A stretch of 64,000 nucleotides of DNA, taken from the NCBI GenBank assembly GCA_024640565.1, contig JAHEET010000001.1:244882-308881 (forward strand), read 5' to 3'. Shown one piece after another: positions 51,104-59,283 of this stretch. The position numbers and the translations under genes were made by a program. How positions within the stretch are numbered: position 1 is the stretch's first letter; each line of letters begins with the position of its first letter. The notes below the pieces were generated by a model. The model saw nothing but the letters and a program-made list of their open reading frames with translations. It had not been told where the DNA came from and did not search any database. Source of the stretch: Flavobacteriaceae bacterium. GTDB lineage: Bacteria; Bacteroidota; Bacteroidia; Flavobacteriales; Flavobacteriaceae.

Positions 51104-52257
51104 TTTATTGTTTTTTCAATAGCTTGTTCTATGTCTGCAATAAGATCTTTCGAATCTTCGATTCCTACCGAAAAACGAATCAAGCCCTCTGTAATACCCC
51201 GAGACAAACGTTCTTCTTCACTAAGTAAAGCATGTGTTGTTTGTGCAGGACTTACTGTAGTACTCTCTAAACCTGCCAAACTCAGCGAAGGCTTTATCAA
51301 CTGTAGATTGTTCTGAAAAGCCATCGCATCCATACCTGCTTTCAATTCAAAAGACAACATGGCTCCAAAACCGTGCATTTGAGATTTTGCCAATGCGTGT
51401 TGAGGATGACTTTTTAAACCTGGATAATACACACGTTCAATATGCGAATTTTCCTCCAAATAGGTTGCCATTACAAGTGCATTTTTTGTTTGTTCTTTTA
51501 CTCGAATGTTGAGTGTTTTCAAACTTCTTTCGAGCAACCAAACAGTCTGATCACTTAAATTTCCACCAAAATTGATTGCCGTATTCCAAATACGATCTAT
51601 ATGTGTTTGGCTCGCAGCAATTGCACCTGCAGAAATATCAGAATGCCCTCCCATATATTTAGTGGCAGAATGCAAAATGATATCAATGCCATAATCGGCA
51701 GGGGTTTGATTGATGGGCGAGGCAAACGTATTGTCAATCATCGTAATAATGTTACGCTCTTTAGCCAAATCACTAATAGCTTTTATATCCGTAATTCCCA
51801 ATAATGGATTTGAAGGAGTTTCTATATACAAAACCTTGGTGTTTTCTTTAATCAGTGGTATAAAATCGGCTACCTGATCCGAATCGGTAAAAGAGTATTC
51901 TATCCCATACTTTTCAAATTCGGAAACGATTAAATGGTAGGTACCTCCATAGATAACTTGTTGAATTATGATGTGATCCCCTGCTTTAAGAAAAGAAAAT
52001 AATGCCGTACTTATTGCGGCCATTCCGGACCCAAGAATCAATCCTGCTTCTGTATGTTCTAAAGCTGCAATTTTCTTACAAAGCATTTCTTGATTTGGCG
52101 TGTTAAAATATCGTGGATATCGTTTAACATCTACCCCATCAAAAGCATAGGAAGTGGCCATGAAAATAGGCGAAACGGCACCTTTAAACTGTTTATCTTC
52201 TACTTCACCAACGTGCACACATTGGGTATTGATCCCAAAATCATTTTTATTCGCCAT
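51100..52257 (-). CDS. Cys/Met metabolism PLP-dependent enzyme (trans-sulfuration family)
   Basis: A 385-residue PLP enzyme of the cystathionine gamma-synthase/beta-lyase/gamma-lyase family. The PLP lysine is in HSATKYMGGHSDISAGAI. The N-terminal NTQCVHVGEVEDK, the EHTEAGLILGSGMAAI helix and the final GLIRFSVGIEDSKDLIADI are family hallmarks. Which reaction it performs (synthesis, beta- or gamma-elimination) cannot be decided by eye. The 4-base overlap with bshB1 suggests that the cysteine it supplies feeds bacillithiol formation. Confidence 0.9.
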   Translation of the reverse strand: MANKNDFGINTQCVHVGEVEDKQFKGAVSPIFMATSYAFDGVDVKRYPRYFNTPNQEMLCKKIAALEHTEAGLILGSGMAAISTALFSFLKAGDHIIIQQVIYGGTYHLIVSEFEKYGIEYSFTDSDQVADFIPLIKENTKVLYIETPSNPLLGITDIKAISDLAKERNIITMIDNTFASPINQTPADYGIDIILHSATKYMGGHSDISAGAIAASQTHIDRIWNTAINFGGNLSDQTVWLLERSLKTLNIRVKEQTKNALVMATYLEENSHIERVYYPGLKSHPQHALAKSQMHGFGAMLSFELKAGMDAMAFQNNLQLIKPSLSLAGLESTTVSPAQTTHALLSEEERLSRGITEGLIRFSVGIEDSKDLIADIEQAIEKTIK

Positions 52258-52331
52258 TGTATTTTAAATTATAAAGCGAATTTAAGAAATTCGAATCTAA
52301 ATTTCTATATAATTTGAATATCTTCGCTGTA

Positions 52332-53027
52332 ATGATTTCGATATTAATTCTTGGAGACGGAAATGTGGCTTCACATTTATACAAGGCTTTTTCAAAAGTC
52401 AATACCATTGTTGTTACAAAGAAGAATTCAAGAAATTTAACGAACATCCCAAATACAGACATTACCATTCTTGCAGTTTCTGACGATGCCATTGCTGAAG
52501 TTTCATCAAATATAGCAAATTCATTGGTGGTTCATACTTCGGGAAGTGTAGCAATGACCTCCTTAAAGAACAAAGGTAGAAAAGGTGTTTTCTATATGTT
52601 GCAAACATTTAGTAAAGATAAAAATGTTGATTTTTCTGAGGTGCCCTTTTGTTTGGAAGCTGAAAATGAAAAGGATTATGCATTGTTAGCAACTTTGGCA
52701 CAATTGGTTGGTGAAAAAGTGTACCCTGTTAGCTCTGAACAACGAAAAGCATTGCATGTTGCAGCGGTTTTTGTCAATAACTTTACCAATCATATGTACA
52801 AAACAGGAAGTGATATCTGTTCAGAATACAAGGTACCATTTGCTATTTTAGAACCATTGATAAAGGAAACAGCAGCAAAGATTGAATTCTTGTCACCAGC
52901 AGCAGCACAAACAGGTCCTGCAATTAGAAAAGATCAAAAAACAATAAACAAACACCTAGCATTGCTGAACAAACAGCAGCAAGAAATCTATACAACAGTT
53001 ACAAAATCAATACAAAATGGAAATTAG
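52332..53027 (+). CDS. Rossmann-fold DUF2520 protein
   Basis: A 231-residue protein with an N-terminal NAD(P)-binding fold (LILGDGNVASHLYKAFSK at residue 5, TDITILAVSDDAIAEV) and a C-terminal helical DUF2520 domain (AALHVAAVFVNNFTNHMY, then LIKETAAKIEFLSPAAAQTGP), resembling ketopantoate or pyrroline-carboxylate reductases. ATG 52332 follows a TTG 18 bases upstream and gives the family N-terminus. It overlaps kdsC by 11 bases. Substrate unknown. Confidence 0.85.
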   Translation: MISILILGDGNVASHLYKAFSKVNTIVVTKKNSRNLTNIPNTDITILAVSDDAIAEVSSNIANSLVVHTSGSVAMTSLKNKGRKGVFYMLQTFSKDKNVDFSEVPFCLEAENEKDYALLATLAQLVGEKVYPVSSEQRKALHVAAVFVNNFTNHMYKTGSDICSEYKVPFAILEPLIKETAAKIEFLSPAAAQTGPAIRKDQKTINKHLALLNKQQQEIYTTVTKSIQNGN

Positions 53028-53541
53028 TTTCAAACAGTTATTGCCAAATATTACGACATTTATTTTTGATGTAGACGGTGTACTTACCAACGGAATGCTT
53101 ACCATTATGCCAGATGGTGAGATGGTGAGACATATGAATGTAAAAGATGGTTATGCCATGAAAACAGCCTTAAACAATGGCTATCGGGTATGTATCATTT
53201 CTGGTGGCACCAATGAAGGCGTTCGAAAACGACTAGCAGCCCTGGGAATCGAGGAGATCTATTTAGGTGCTCATAACAAAATTGAACAGTATCAAGAATT
53301 GGTAAACAAATACCATTTGAATCCAGAAAATATACTTTATATGGGAGATGATGTTCCAGATTATCCGGTGATGAAAATCGTAGGGTTGGCAACATGTCCC
53401 AATGACGCTGTGACTGAAATCAAAGAAATTGCCAACTATATTTCTAACAAAAAAGGAGGTGAAGGTTGTGTTCGCGATGTCATAGAACAAGTAATGCGAG
53501 TTCAAGGAAAATGGAATTCTAATTTTGATGCAACCCTCTAA
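53017..53541 (+). CDS. kdsC: KdsC-like HAD phosphatase (KDO 8-phosphate phosphatase)
   Basis: A 174-residue C0-type HAD phosphatase that lacks a cap domain. The nucleophile motif is FIFDVDGVLTNG near residue 18. Motif II appears as IISGGTNEGVRKRL. Motifs III and IV are the MGDDVPDYPVM stretch with its Asp pair. The wording matches KdsC, which dephosphorylates KDO 8-phosphate, the third step after KdsD and KdsA. It overlaps DUF2520 by 11 bases and is followed by DUF2147 after 13 bases. Confidence 0.9.
   Translation: MEISFKQLLPNITTFIFDVDGVLTNGMLTIMPDGEMVRHMNVKDGYAMKTALNNGYRVCIISGGTNEGVRKRLAALGIEEIYLGAHNKIEQYQELVNKYHLNPENILYMGDDVPDYPVMKIVGLATCPNDAVTEIKEIANYISNKKGGEGCVRDVIEQVMRVQGKWNSNFDATL
53506..53522 (+). 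repeat. 17-base direct repeat, first copy
   Basis: GGAAAATGGAATTCTAA appears here at the end of kdsC and again at 53624-53640 inside the DUF2147 gene, 118 bases apart. It encodes GKWNS in both. A deletion between the copies would fuse the genes. Confidence 0.6.
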
Positions 53542-53554
53542 ACACCCTTTTATT

Positions 53555-53980
53555 ATGAAAAAATTACTTACTAGCTGCCTATTCATTGCGCTTTCTATTT
53601 CTATGAATGCACAAACTATATTTGGAAAATGGAATTCTAAAAATGACACAACAGGAGAAATTGATTCTGTAATCGAAGTCTATCAAGAAAAAGGAAAAGC
53701 TTATGCAAAAGTGGTACAAGTTATGGACCCAAAAAGACAAGATGTTCTTTGTGATTTGTGTGAAGGAAGCAAGAAAGGACAAAAAATTCTTGGCATGAAC
53801 ATTTTAGATGGCTTGGAAAAAGATGGTGATGAATGGTCGGGGGGTACAATTCTAGATCCTAGGAACGGAAACGTTTATAAGTGTTACATCCTTCTTGAAA
53901 ATCCAAATAGACTAAAAATAAGAGGTTATATTGGAATTTCACTTTTTGGTAAAACTGCTTATTGGGAAAGAGCAGAGTAA
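53555..53980 (+). CDS. DUF2147 exported protein
   Basis: A 141-residue protein with a signal peptide (residues 1-19, ending MNAQ). The mature DUF2147 domain starts TIFGKWNSKNDTTGEIDSVIEV and ends YIGISLFGKTAYWERAE, as in the family, whose function is unknown. It contains a CDLC pair. ATG 53555 is preferred over ATG 53525, which lies inside the end of kdsC. Last gene of the DUF2520-kdsC-DUF2147 cluster. Confidence 0.85.
   Translation: MKKLLTSCLFIALSISMNAQTIFGKWNSKNDTTGEIDSVIEVYQEKGKAYAKVVQVMDPKRQDVLCDLCEGSKKGQKILGMNILDGLEKDGDEWSGGTILDPRNGNVYKCYILLENPNRLKIRGYIGISLFGKTAYWERAE
53624..53640 (+). repeat. 17-base direct repeat, second copy
   Basis: Exact second copy of the repeat at 53506-53522; see that entry. 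Confidence 0.6.
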
Positions 53981-54063
53981 TTAAGCTTTCAGTTACAATG
54001 CATTAAGTGTTTATTTGTATCCCTGTGCCCCATTTCACAAAACAGACACGTTACTTTATAAAA

Positions 54064-54705
54064 TTAATTCTTTTCCGCTAGCATTGGCACAAAAGCAAAG
54101 TCACCCAATTCTTGCTTTTCAAATTCCTTGGCAGATTTTCGAATGAACAAGGTCATTATTTGCGTTGTATCACCAACCGGAATAAGAAGCATCCCTCCTA
54201 CTTTTAGTTGTGATAGTAATGCTTTTGGTACAAAGGGTGCACCCGCAGTTACAATAATTTTATCAAAAGGCGCTTGCGCTGGCAACCCTTTATAGCCGTC
54301 CCCAAAAATAAATTTCTTGGGTATATAGCCCAATTTTGGCAGAAATAAAGAGGTCTTTTTAAACAATTCTTGCTGCCTTTCTATGGAGAATACAACTGCT
54401 TTTAATTCCAACAGCACAGCCGTTTGATATCCAGATCCAGTCCCAATTTCTAATACTTTGTCATTGGGTTGTATGGCCAGGGTTTGTGTTTGAAAAGCTA
54501 CTGTATAGGGCTGAGAAATCGTTTGTTCTGCAGCTATTGGAAATGCTTTGTCTTTGTATGCATGATCTTCAAAACTACTATCAATAAAAAGATGCCTTGG
54601 AATTTGACGAATCGCATTCAATACTTTCTTATCCGTAATTCCTTTTGTTTGAAGTACGGTAGCTAATTGATTTCTAAGTCCTTGATGTTTTGATGTATCT
54701 CTCAA
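54064..54705 (-). CDS. pcm: Protein-L-isoaspartate O-methyltransferase
   Basis: A 213-residue SAM enzyme that repairs isoaspartyl residues in aged proteins. SAM motif I is VLEIGTGSGYQTAVLLEL near residue 82. The conserved PCMT phrases are RHLFIDSSFEDHAYKDKAFPI with AAEQTISQPYTVAFQT before it and IIVTAGAPFVPKALLSQLK after it. Normal length. The closest gene on the same strand is far away, so it stands alone. Confidence 0.93.
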   Translation of the reverse strand: MRDTSKHQGLRNQLATVLQTKGITDKKVLNAIRQIPRHLFIDSSFEDHAYKDKAFPIAAEQTISQPYTVAFQTQTLAIQPNDKVLEIGTGSGYQTAVLLELKAVVFSIERQQELFKKTSLFLPKLGYIPKKFIFGDGYKGLPAQAPFDKIIVTAGAPFVPKALLSQLKVGGMLLIPVGDTTQIMTLFIRKSAKEFEKQELGDFAFVPMLAEKN

Positions 54706-54767
54706 ATCTGATTCCTTTGTGAAGGCTTAAAAGTAATAATAAAACCAAATACAATCTTATAAAATTG

Positions 54768-54775
54768 TATATTTG
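54768..54775 (+). promoter_or_regulatory. Putative -7 box of the Gfo/Idh gene
   Basis: TATATTTG, an exact TAnnTTTG, 133 bases before the ATG at 54908; no TTG at -33. A transcript from here would have a leader of about 125 nt with the hairpin at 54844. Confidence 0.4.
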
Positions 54776-54843
54776 TTGCTATAAATTTATACTTTTTTGA
54801 ACGAAAATTACAATTACATTTAACCAATCATGCTGAGCTAGTA

Positions 54844-54876
54844 GGTGGCGTTCTCTTCTCCTTTGAGATGGCTACC
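54844..54876 (+). promoter_or_regulatory. Leader hairpin upstream of the Gfo/Idh gene
   Basis: GGTGGCGTTCTC (54844-54855) pairs with GAGATGGCTACC (54865-54876) over ten of twelve positions, with a 2x2 internal loop and a nine-base loop TTCTCCTTT. It is more GC-rich than the surrounding DNA and has no T-run, so it is not a terminator. Possible leader element; function unknown. Confidence 0.35.
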
Positions 54877-54907
54877 GTACTCCTTGAATTGAAATAAAAA
54901 CACATTT

Positions 54908-55867
54908 ATGTTAAAAGCTGGAGTTTTAGGTGCTGGACACCTTGGCAAAATTCACCTACGTTTACTACAACAATCAGAAAAATATGAATTGGTAGGATTT
55001 TTTGATCCTTTCACCGAAAATGCAACAAAAGTTGCCGAAGAATTTGGGTATAAATTATTTGATTCTATTGATGAATTAATGGCTGCTTGTGAAGTAATTG
55101 ATATTGTAACCCCAACACTGTCTCATTTTGATTGTGCAAAAAAAGCAATTGAAAATGGCTGCCATGTTTTTATTGAAAAACCAATTACGAAAACTGTTTC
55201 TGAGGCAGAAGCTATTTGTGCATTGGCAGACAAACACCAAGTAAAAGGACAAGTGGGACATGTAGAACGTTTTAATCCTGCATTTACAGCTGTAAGAGAA
55301 AAAATTAACCATCCGATGTTTATTGAAACCCATCGATTGGCAGAATTTAATCCCAGAGGTACCGATGTGCCTGTGGTATTGGACTTAATGATTCATGATA
55401 TTGATATTATTTTATCTGTAGTTCAATCCAACGTAAAAAATGTACATGGAAGTGGAATTTCGGTAATCTCTGAAACGCCAGATATTGCAAATGCTCGGAT
55501 TGAATTTGAAAATGGATGTGTGGCCAATCTTACTGCAAGTAGAATTTCCATGAAAAATATGCGAAAATCAAGGTTTTTTCAAAAAGATGCATACATTTCT
55601 GTAGACTTTTTAGAAAAAGTAGCCGAAGTTGTTCGCATGAAAGAGGTCCCTGAAAACCCTGATGATTTTGCCATGATCCTACAAAATGCTGAAGGCATTA
55701 AAAAGCAAATCTATTTTGACAACCCAGCAGTGCAAGGAAACAATGCCATCTTGGATGAATTGGAAACCTTTGCCGACGCAATTCAGCAAGATACAACACC
55801 TATTGTATCCTTACGTCAAGGAACAGAAGCATTAAGGGTTGCACAACAAATTATTGATTGTTTTTAA
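54908..55867 (+). CDS. Gfo/Idh/MocA family oxidoreductase
   Basis: A 319-residue NAD(P)-dependent sugar or related dehydrogenase. The Rossmann motif GAGHLGKIHLRLLQQ lies near residue 8. The EKPITK motif with its catalytic Lys is near residue 97. The C-terminal domain contains the VVLDLMIHDIDIILSVV stretch, with a His and Asp pair. Substrate unknown; 60 bases separate it from the 3-hydroxybutyryl-CoA dehydrogenase gene. Confidence 0.89.
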   Translation: MLKAGVLGAGHLGKIHLRLLQQSEKYELVGFFDPFTENATKVAEEFGYKLFDSIDELMAACEVIDIVTPTLSHFDCAKKAIENGCHVFIEKPITKTVSEAEAICALADKHQVKGQVGHVERFNPAFTAVREKINHPMFIETHRLAEFNPRGTDVPVVLDLMIHDIDIILSVVQSNVKNVHGSGISVISETPDIANARIEFENGCVANLTASRISMKNMRKSRFFQKDAYISVDFLEKVAEVVRMKEVPENPDDFAMILQNAEGIKKQIYFDNPAVQGNNAILDELETFADAIQQDTTPIVSLRQGTEALRVAQQIIDCF

Positions 55868-55927
55868 AACAAAAAAACTCTTTATAAATAATTAGATACT
55901 TTAAAAAAATAATTTAAACAATAGCAC

Positions 55928-56815
55928 ATGAAGAATATCGCAGTTATTGGAGCGGGAACTATGGGAAATGGTATTGCACATACCTTTGCTCAATTCGATT
56001 ATAATGTTCAGCTAATTGATGTTTCTCAGCTTGCATTAGACAAAGCCATGGCAACTATTTCGAATAACTTAGATCGAATGGTTGCAAAAGAAAAAATTTC
56101 TGAAGCAGATAAAACAAAGACGCTCTCAAATATAACCACCTTCACATCTATCAAAGATGGCGTAAAATATGCAAGCTTGGTAATTGAAGCTGCCACTGAA
56201 AATGCGGTTTTAAAATCTAAAATTTTTAAAGAATTGGATGTCGTGTGTCCAGAGGATACCGTATTGGCAACCAATACCTCTTCAATATCTATTACAGAGA
56301 TTGCGGCGGTTACTAACAGACCAGATCGAGTAATTGGGATGCATTTTATGAATCCTGTTCCCATTATGAAATTGGTAGAGATTATTAAAGGATACAACAC
56401 TTCCGATGAAGTGATGAAATTTATTACGGACCTTACACGCAAAATTTCTAAGATATCCGTTGAAGTAAACGATTATCCTGGTTTTGTAGCCAATCGAATT
56501 TTAATGCCAATGATTAATGAAGCTATAGAAACACTTTTCAATGGTGTTGCTGGGGTATCCGAAATAGATACCGTGATGAAATTGGGAATGGCGCATCCAA
56601 TGGGTCCTTTGCAATTGGCCGATTTCATTGGGTTGGATGTCTGTTTATCCATTTTAAAGGTGATGCATGATGGCTTTAAAAACCCAAAATATGCACCTTG
56701 TCCCTTGTTAGTCAATATGGTGATGGCAGGTAAACTAGGGGTAAAATCCGGGGAAGGTTTTTATGACTACAGTCAAAGTAAGAAGTCAGAGAGCGTAGCT
56801 AAAATGTTCCGATAA
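55928..56815 (+). CDS. 3-hydroxybutyryl-CoA dehydrogenase
   Basis: A 295-residue enzyme that interconverts 3-hydroxybutyryl-CoA and acetoacetyl-CoA. NAD motif GAGTMGNGIAHTFAQFDYNV is at residues 7-26. The catalytic His is in GMHFMNPVPIMKLVEIIKG near residue 140. The C-terminal domain carries NDYPGFVANRILMPMINEA and HPMGPLQLADFIGLDVCL. Full length. It is the last plus-strand gene before a shared terminator. Confidence 0.93.
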   Translation: MKNIAVIGAGTMGNGIAHTFAQFDYNVQLIDVSQLALDKAMATISNNLDRMVAKEKISEADKTKTLSNITTFTSIKDGVKYASLVIEAATENAVLKSKIFKELDVVCPEDTVLATNTSSISITEIAAVTNRPDRVIGMHFMNPVPIMKLVEIIKGYNTSDEVMKFITDLTRKISKISVEVNDYPGFVANRILMPMINEAIETLFNGVAGVSEIDTVMKLGMAHPMGPLQLADFIGLDVCLSILKVMHDGFKNPKYAPCPLLVNMVMAGKLGVKSGEGFYDYSQSKKSESVAKMFR

Positions 56816-56840
56816 CAGTACAGATTAAAAAAATGAAAAC

Positions 56841-56876
56841 AAAAAAAAGGAACTCAATGAAGAGTTCCTTTTTTTT
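56841..56876. terminator. Bidirectional terminator between the 3-hydroxybutyryl-CoA dehydrogenase gene and the ABC exporter operon
   Basis: A perfect stem of 15 base pairs (56841-56855 with 56862-56876), AATGAA loop, eight A and eight T at the ends. Confidence 0.88.
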
Positions 56877-56893
56877 ATGCAACTAATGGTTCA

Positions 56894-58009
56894 TTAGTCA
56901 TTTTCCTCTTTGGCATCTGATTTCTTTGCTTTGTTCCAAACTTTAATCTTATCCGCTAGCGTAACGCCCTCTAAAACTTCAATATTAACCCCGTCAGAAG
57001 TTCCTAATTTTAGGGTTCTTTTTTCAAATTTTCCTGCTGCTGTTTGTACTTCTACATAAGGTTCCTCTGTCTTTCTATCAAACTTTAATAAGGCTTCTTT
57101 GATCGAAAGTACACTGTCTCTTTTTTCCAATACTATATCTGCATTCGCACTGTATCCGGCTCTAATAAAATACTTATCATCCAGTGTAACATCTGCTTTA
57201 ATTTTAAATTGAACAGCTCCCCCTTCTTCAGTTCCTTTGGGGGCGATGAAATTTAATTTTGCAGGAAATTTTATTCCTTCTATCGCACCAATAGAAACTT
57301 CAATATCGGTTCCATTGAGTAGTTTTCCTACTTCAGATTCATCTACTTTTCCTTCAAAAATCATTTTACCCATGTCCGCTATCGATGCAATAGTGGTTCC
57401 CGCATTGAAATTATTTGACTGAATTACTTGATCACCCTCTTTCACAGGAATTTCTAAAACAGTTCCCGACATTTGTGCAATAATATTTGTATTTGCAGTG
57501 GCACCCGAACCAGAATATCCTTTTTTAATAATCTGATAATCATTTTCAGCATTTTTCAAATCCTGCTTTGCTTGATTAAACGCAAGTTCTACAGACTCAT
57601 AGGCTGCCCTTGCAATTACTCCTTTATCAAACAATTGCTTGTTTCTTTTGTAGGTGATTTCCGAGTTATTGGTTCTCAATTTGGCATTATCTACACGTCC
57701 CTTGGCACTCAATAGCGATTGCTCATTTGGAACGACCCTCACAGTTGCAATTAAATCTCCTTTATTAACAGTGGCACCCTCTAGTAATAAAATTTTATCA
57801 ATAATTCCTGTAATCTGTGGTTTGATTTCAATTTCTTCCAAAGGAGTTACTTTCCCTGTTGCTACGGTCTTTTTAACAATAGAAGTTTTAAAAGGGGTCT
57901 CCGTTTCATATTCAATGATGTTTCTTTTGTTTTTCATACCGAACCATACTAATGCGGCTGCAAAAAATAAAACGATAATTCCTAAAATAATTTTTGCTCT
58001 TTTACTCAT
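56894..58009 (-). CDS. Periplasmic adaptor subunit of an ABC exporter (MacA-like)
   Basis: A 371-residue membrane-fusion protein. An N-terminal membrane anchor (residues 6-24, IILGIIVLFFAAALVWFGM) precedes a barrel-sandwich domain (EIKPQITGIIDKILLLEGATVNKGDL), an alpha-hairpin (about 95-165) and a second half-lipoyl segment (MSGTVLEIPVKEGDQV), followed by beta-barrel domains. It links the permeases to an outer-membrane channel, which is not encoded here. Last gene of the four-gene operon, 27 bases after the permease gene. Confidence 0.9.
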   Translation of the reverse strand: MSKRAKIILGIIVLFFAAALVWFGMKNKRNIIEYETETPFKTSIVKKTVATGKVTPLEEIEIKPQITGIIDKILLLEGATVNKGDLIATVRVVPNEQSLLSAKGRVDNAKLRTNNSEITYKRNKQLFDKGVIARAAYESVELAFNQAKQDLKNAENDYQIIKKGYSGSGATANTNIIAQMSGTVLEIPVKEGDQVIQSNNFNAGTTIASIADMGKMIFEGKVDESEVGKLLNGTDIEVSIGAIEGIKFPAKLNFIAPKGTEEGGAVQFKIKADVTLDDKYFIRAGYSANADIVLEKRDSVLSIKEALLKFDRKTEEPYVEVQTAAGKFEKRTLKLGTSDGVNIEVLEGVTLADKIKVWNKAKKSDAKEEND

Positions 58010-58036
58010 GATTTGTTAATTGTTTTTTTGCTCTTT

Positions 58037-59281
58037 TTATTCTTCTCTTAATGCTTCTATTGGTTTCACTATTGTTGCCATATGCGCTGGAATTAAACCA
58101 ATTAATGTTCCTAAAATGACTAATGTTGTAAATGCGGCTAGAATGATTGGAATGTTTACTGTTGGATTTACTAAGGTTGCATCTACACCTTGTCCAAACA
58201 GCGTATCGATTATCTTTAAAACACTGGCTCCCAAAATAATACCAATCATTCCCGCTACGGTTGTTAAAAATACCGATTCTAAAATAATTTGTTGTCGGAT
58301 ACTTTTTGGAGTTGCTCCCAAAGCTCTTCGAATTCCTATTTCTTTGGTGCGTTCTTTTACAGTAATTAAAAGAATATTTCCAATAGCAAAAACACCCGCA
58401 ATTAAAGTTGCTATCCCCACAAACCAGGTTAAAAACTGCATCCCAGTTAAAAACCCAGTAAACTTCGCAATTTCTTTTCCAAGGTTTACACTTCCAAACG
58501 CTCTCTCATCTTCAGGATGAACTTTGTGTAAATTTTTAAGAGTGAGTAATACATCACTTTCCATTTGCTCAATGTCTATGCCTTCGTTAGCAGTAATCAT
58601 CATCCAATCAATATTACTGGCTGTATTGTATACCTTTTTAAAGGTTGAAAAAGGAATGTATGCAGTATCCCCATCAAAATCAATGGTATTGGAGGGTTCG
58701 TAGACTCCAATTACTTTATAGTTGATATTGTTAATTTTAATGCTTTCTCCAATGGGCATTTTGTCTTTTTCAAAAAGCTGCTTGTACATATCTTCTGAAA
58801 TGACGGTTACTTTTGCACTCGAGTTAATATCATTTTGGTTTAAAAAACGACCATAAATCAATTTCTTCTTCTGAATTTGATCTAAAACTGGAAAATCACC
58901 ACTCACTTTAAAAGAACCTGATTTAAAATCTTTAATGATTAAATTCATCGTCTGATTTCTGGGTGCCAAAAGTTTGATCTCATCGGCATACTCCGATTTT
59001 AAAACTTGAATGTCTTTCATGTTTAATCGAAACCTTCTTCCTTTTTGAAATCCTTTGAAAGGAGTATCTGTAGATTGGGTCCAAACAAATACACTGTTGG
59101 TAGCAAAATTCCCAAAAGCTTTATTAAAACTATTTTCTAAACCTCTTGCAGCTCCTAGTAAAACCACTAATAAGAAAATACCCCACAAAACCCCAATAAT
59201 GGTAATTCCAGTTCGTACTTTATTTTTACGAATGCTTCCGTAAATTTCTTGCCATGTATCTGAATCAAATAAAAATTTCAT
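58037..59281 (-). CDS. ABC exporter permease, MacB/FtsX type (second copy)
   Basis: A 414-residue inner-membrane protein. One N-terminal helix (VRTGITIIGVLWGIFLLVVL), a periplasmic MacB_PCD domain (about 50-265) and an FtsX domain of three helices (about 280-400, ERTKEIGIRRALGATPKSI, then PIEALREE at the end). It is paralogous to the next gene, so the transporter is likely a heterodimer or has two permeases. The 2-base gap to its partner shows coupling. Confidence 0.9.
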   Translation of the reverse strand: MKFLFDSDTWQEIYGSIRKNKVRTGITIIGVLWGIFLLVVLLGAARGLENSFNKAFGNFATNSVFVWTQSTDTPFKGFQKGRRFRLNMKDIQVLKSEYADEIKLLAPRNQTMNLIIKDFKSGSFKVSGDFPVLDQIQKKKLIYGRFLNQNDINSSAKVTVISEDMYKQLFEKDKMPIGESIKINNINYKVIGVYEPSNTIDFDGDTAYIPFSTFKKVYNTASNIDWMMITANEGIDIEQMESDVLLTLKNLHKVHPEDERAFGSVNLGKEIAKFTGFLTGMQFLTWFVGIATLIAGVFAIGNILLITVKERTKEIGIRRALGATPKSIRQQIILESVFLTTVAGMIGIILGASVLKIIDTLFGQGVDATLVNPTVNIPIILAAFTTLVILGTLIGLIPAHMATIVKPIEALREE

Positions 59282-59283
59282 AA

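Noticed and set aside
58020..58520. 166-residue plus-strand frame opposite the ABC permease
   Set aside because: It mirrors the permease codons on the other strand; the minus-strand protein has clear FtsX motifs.
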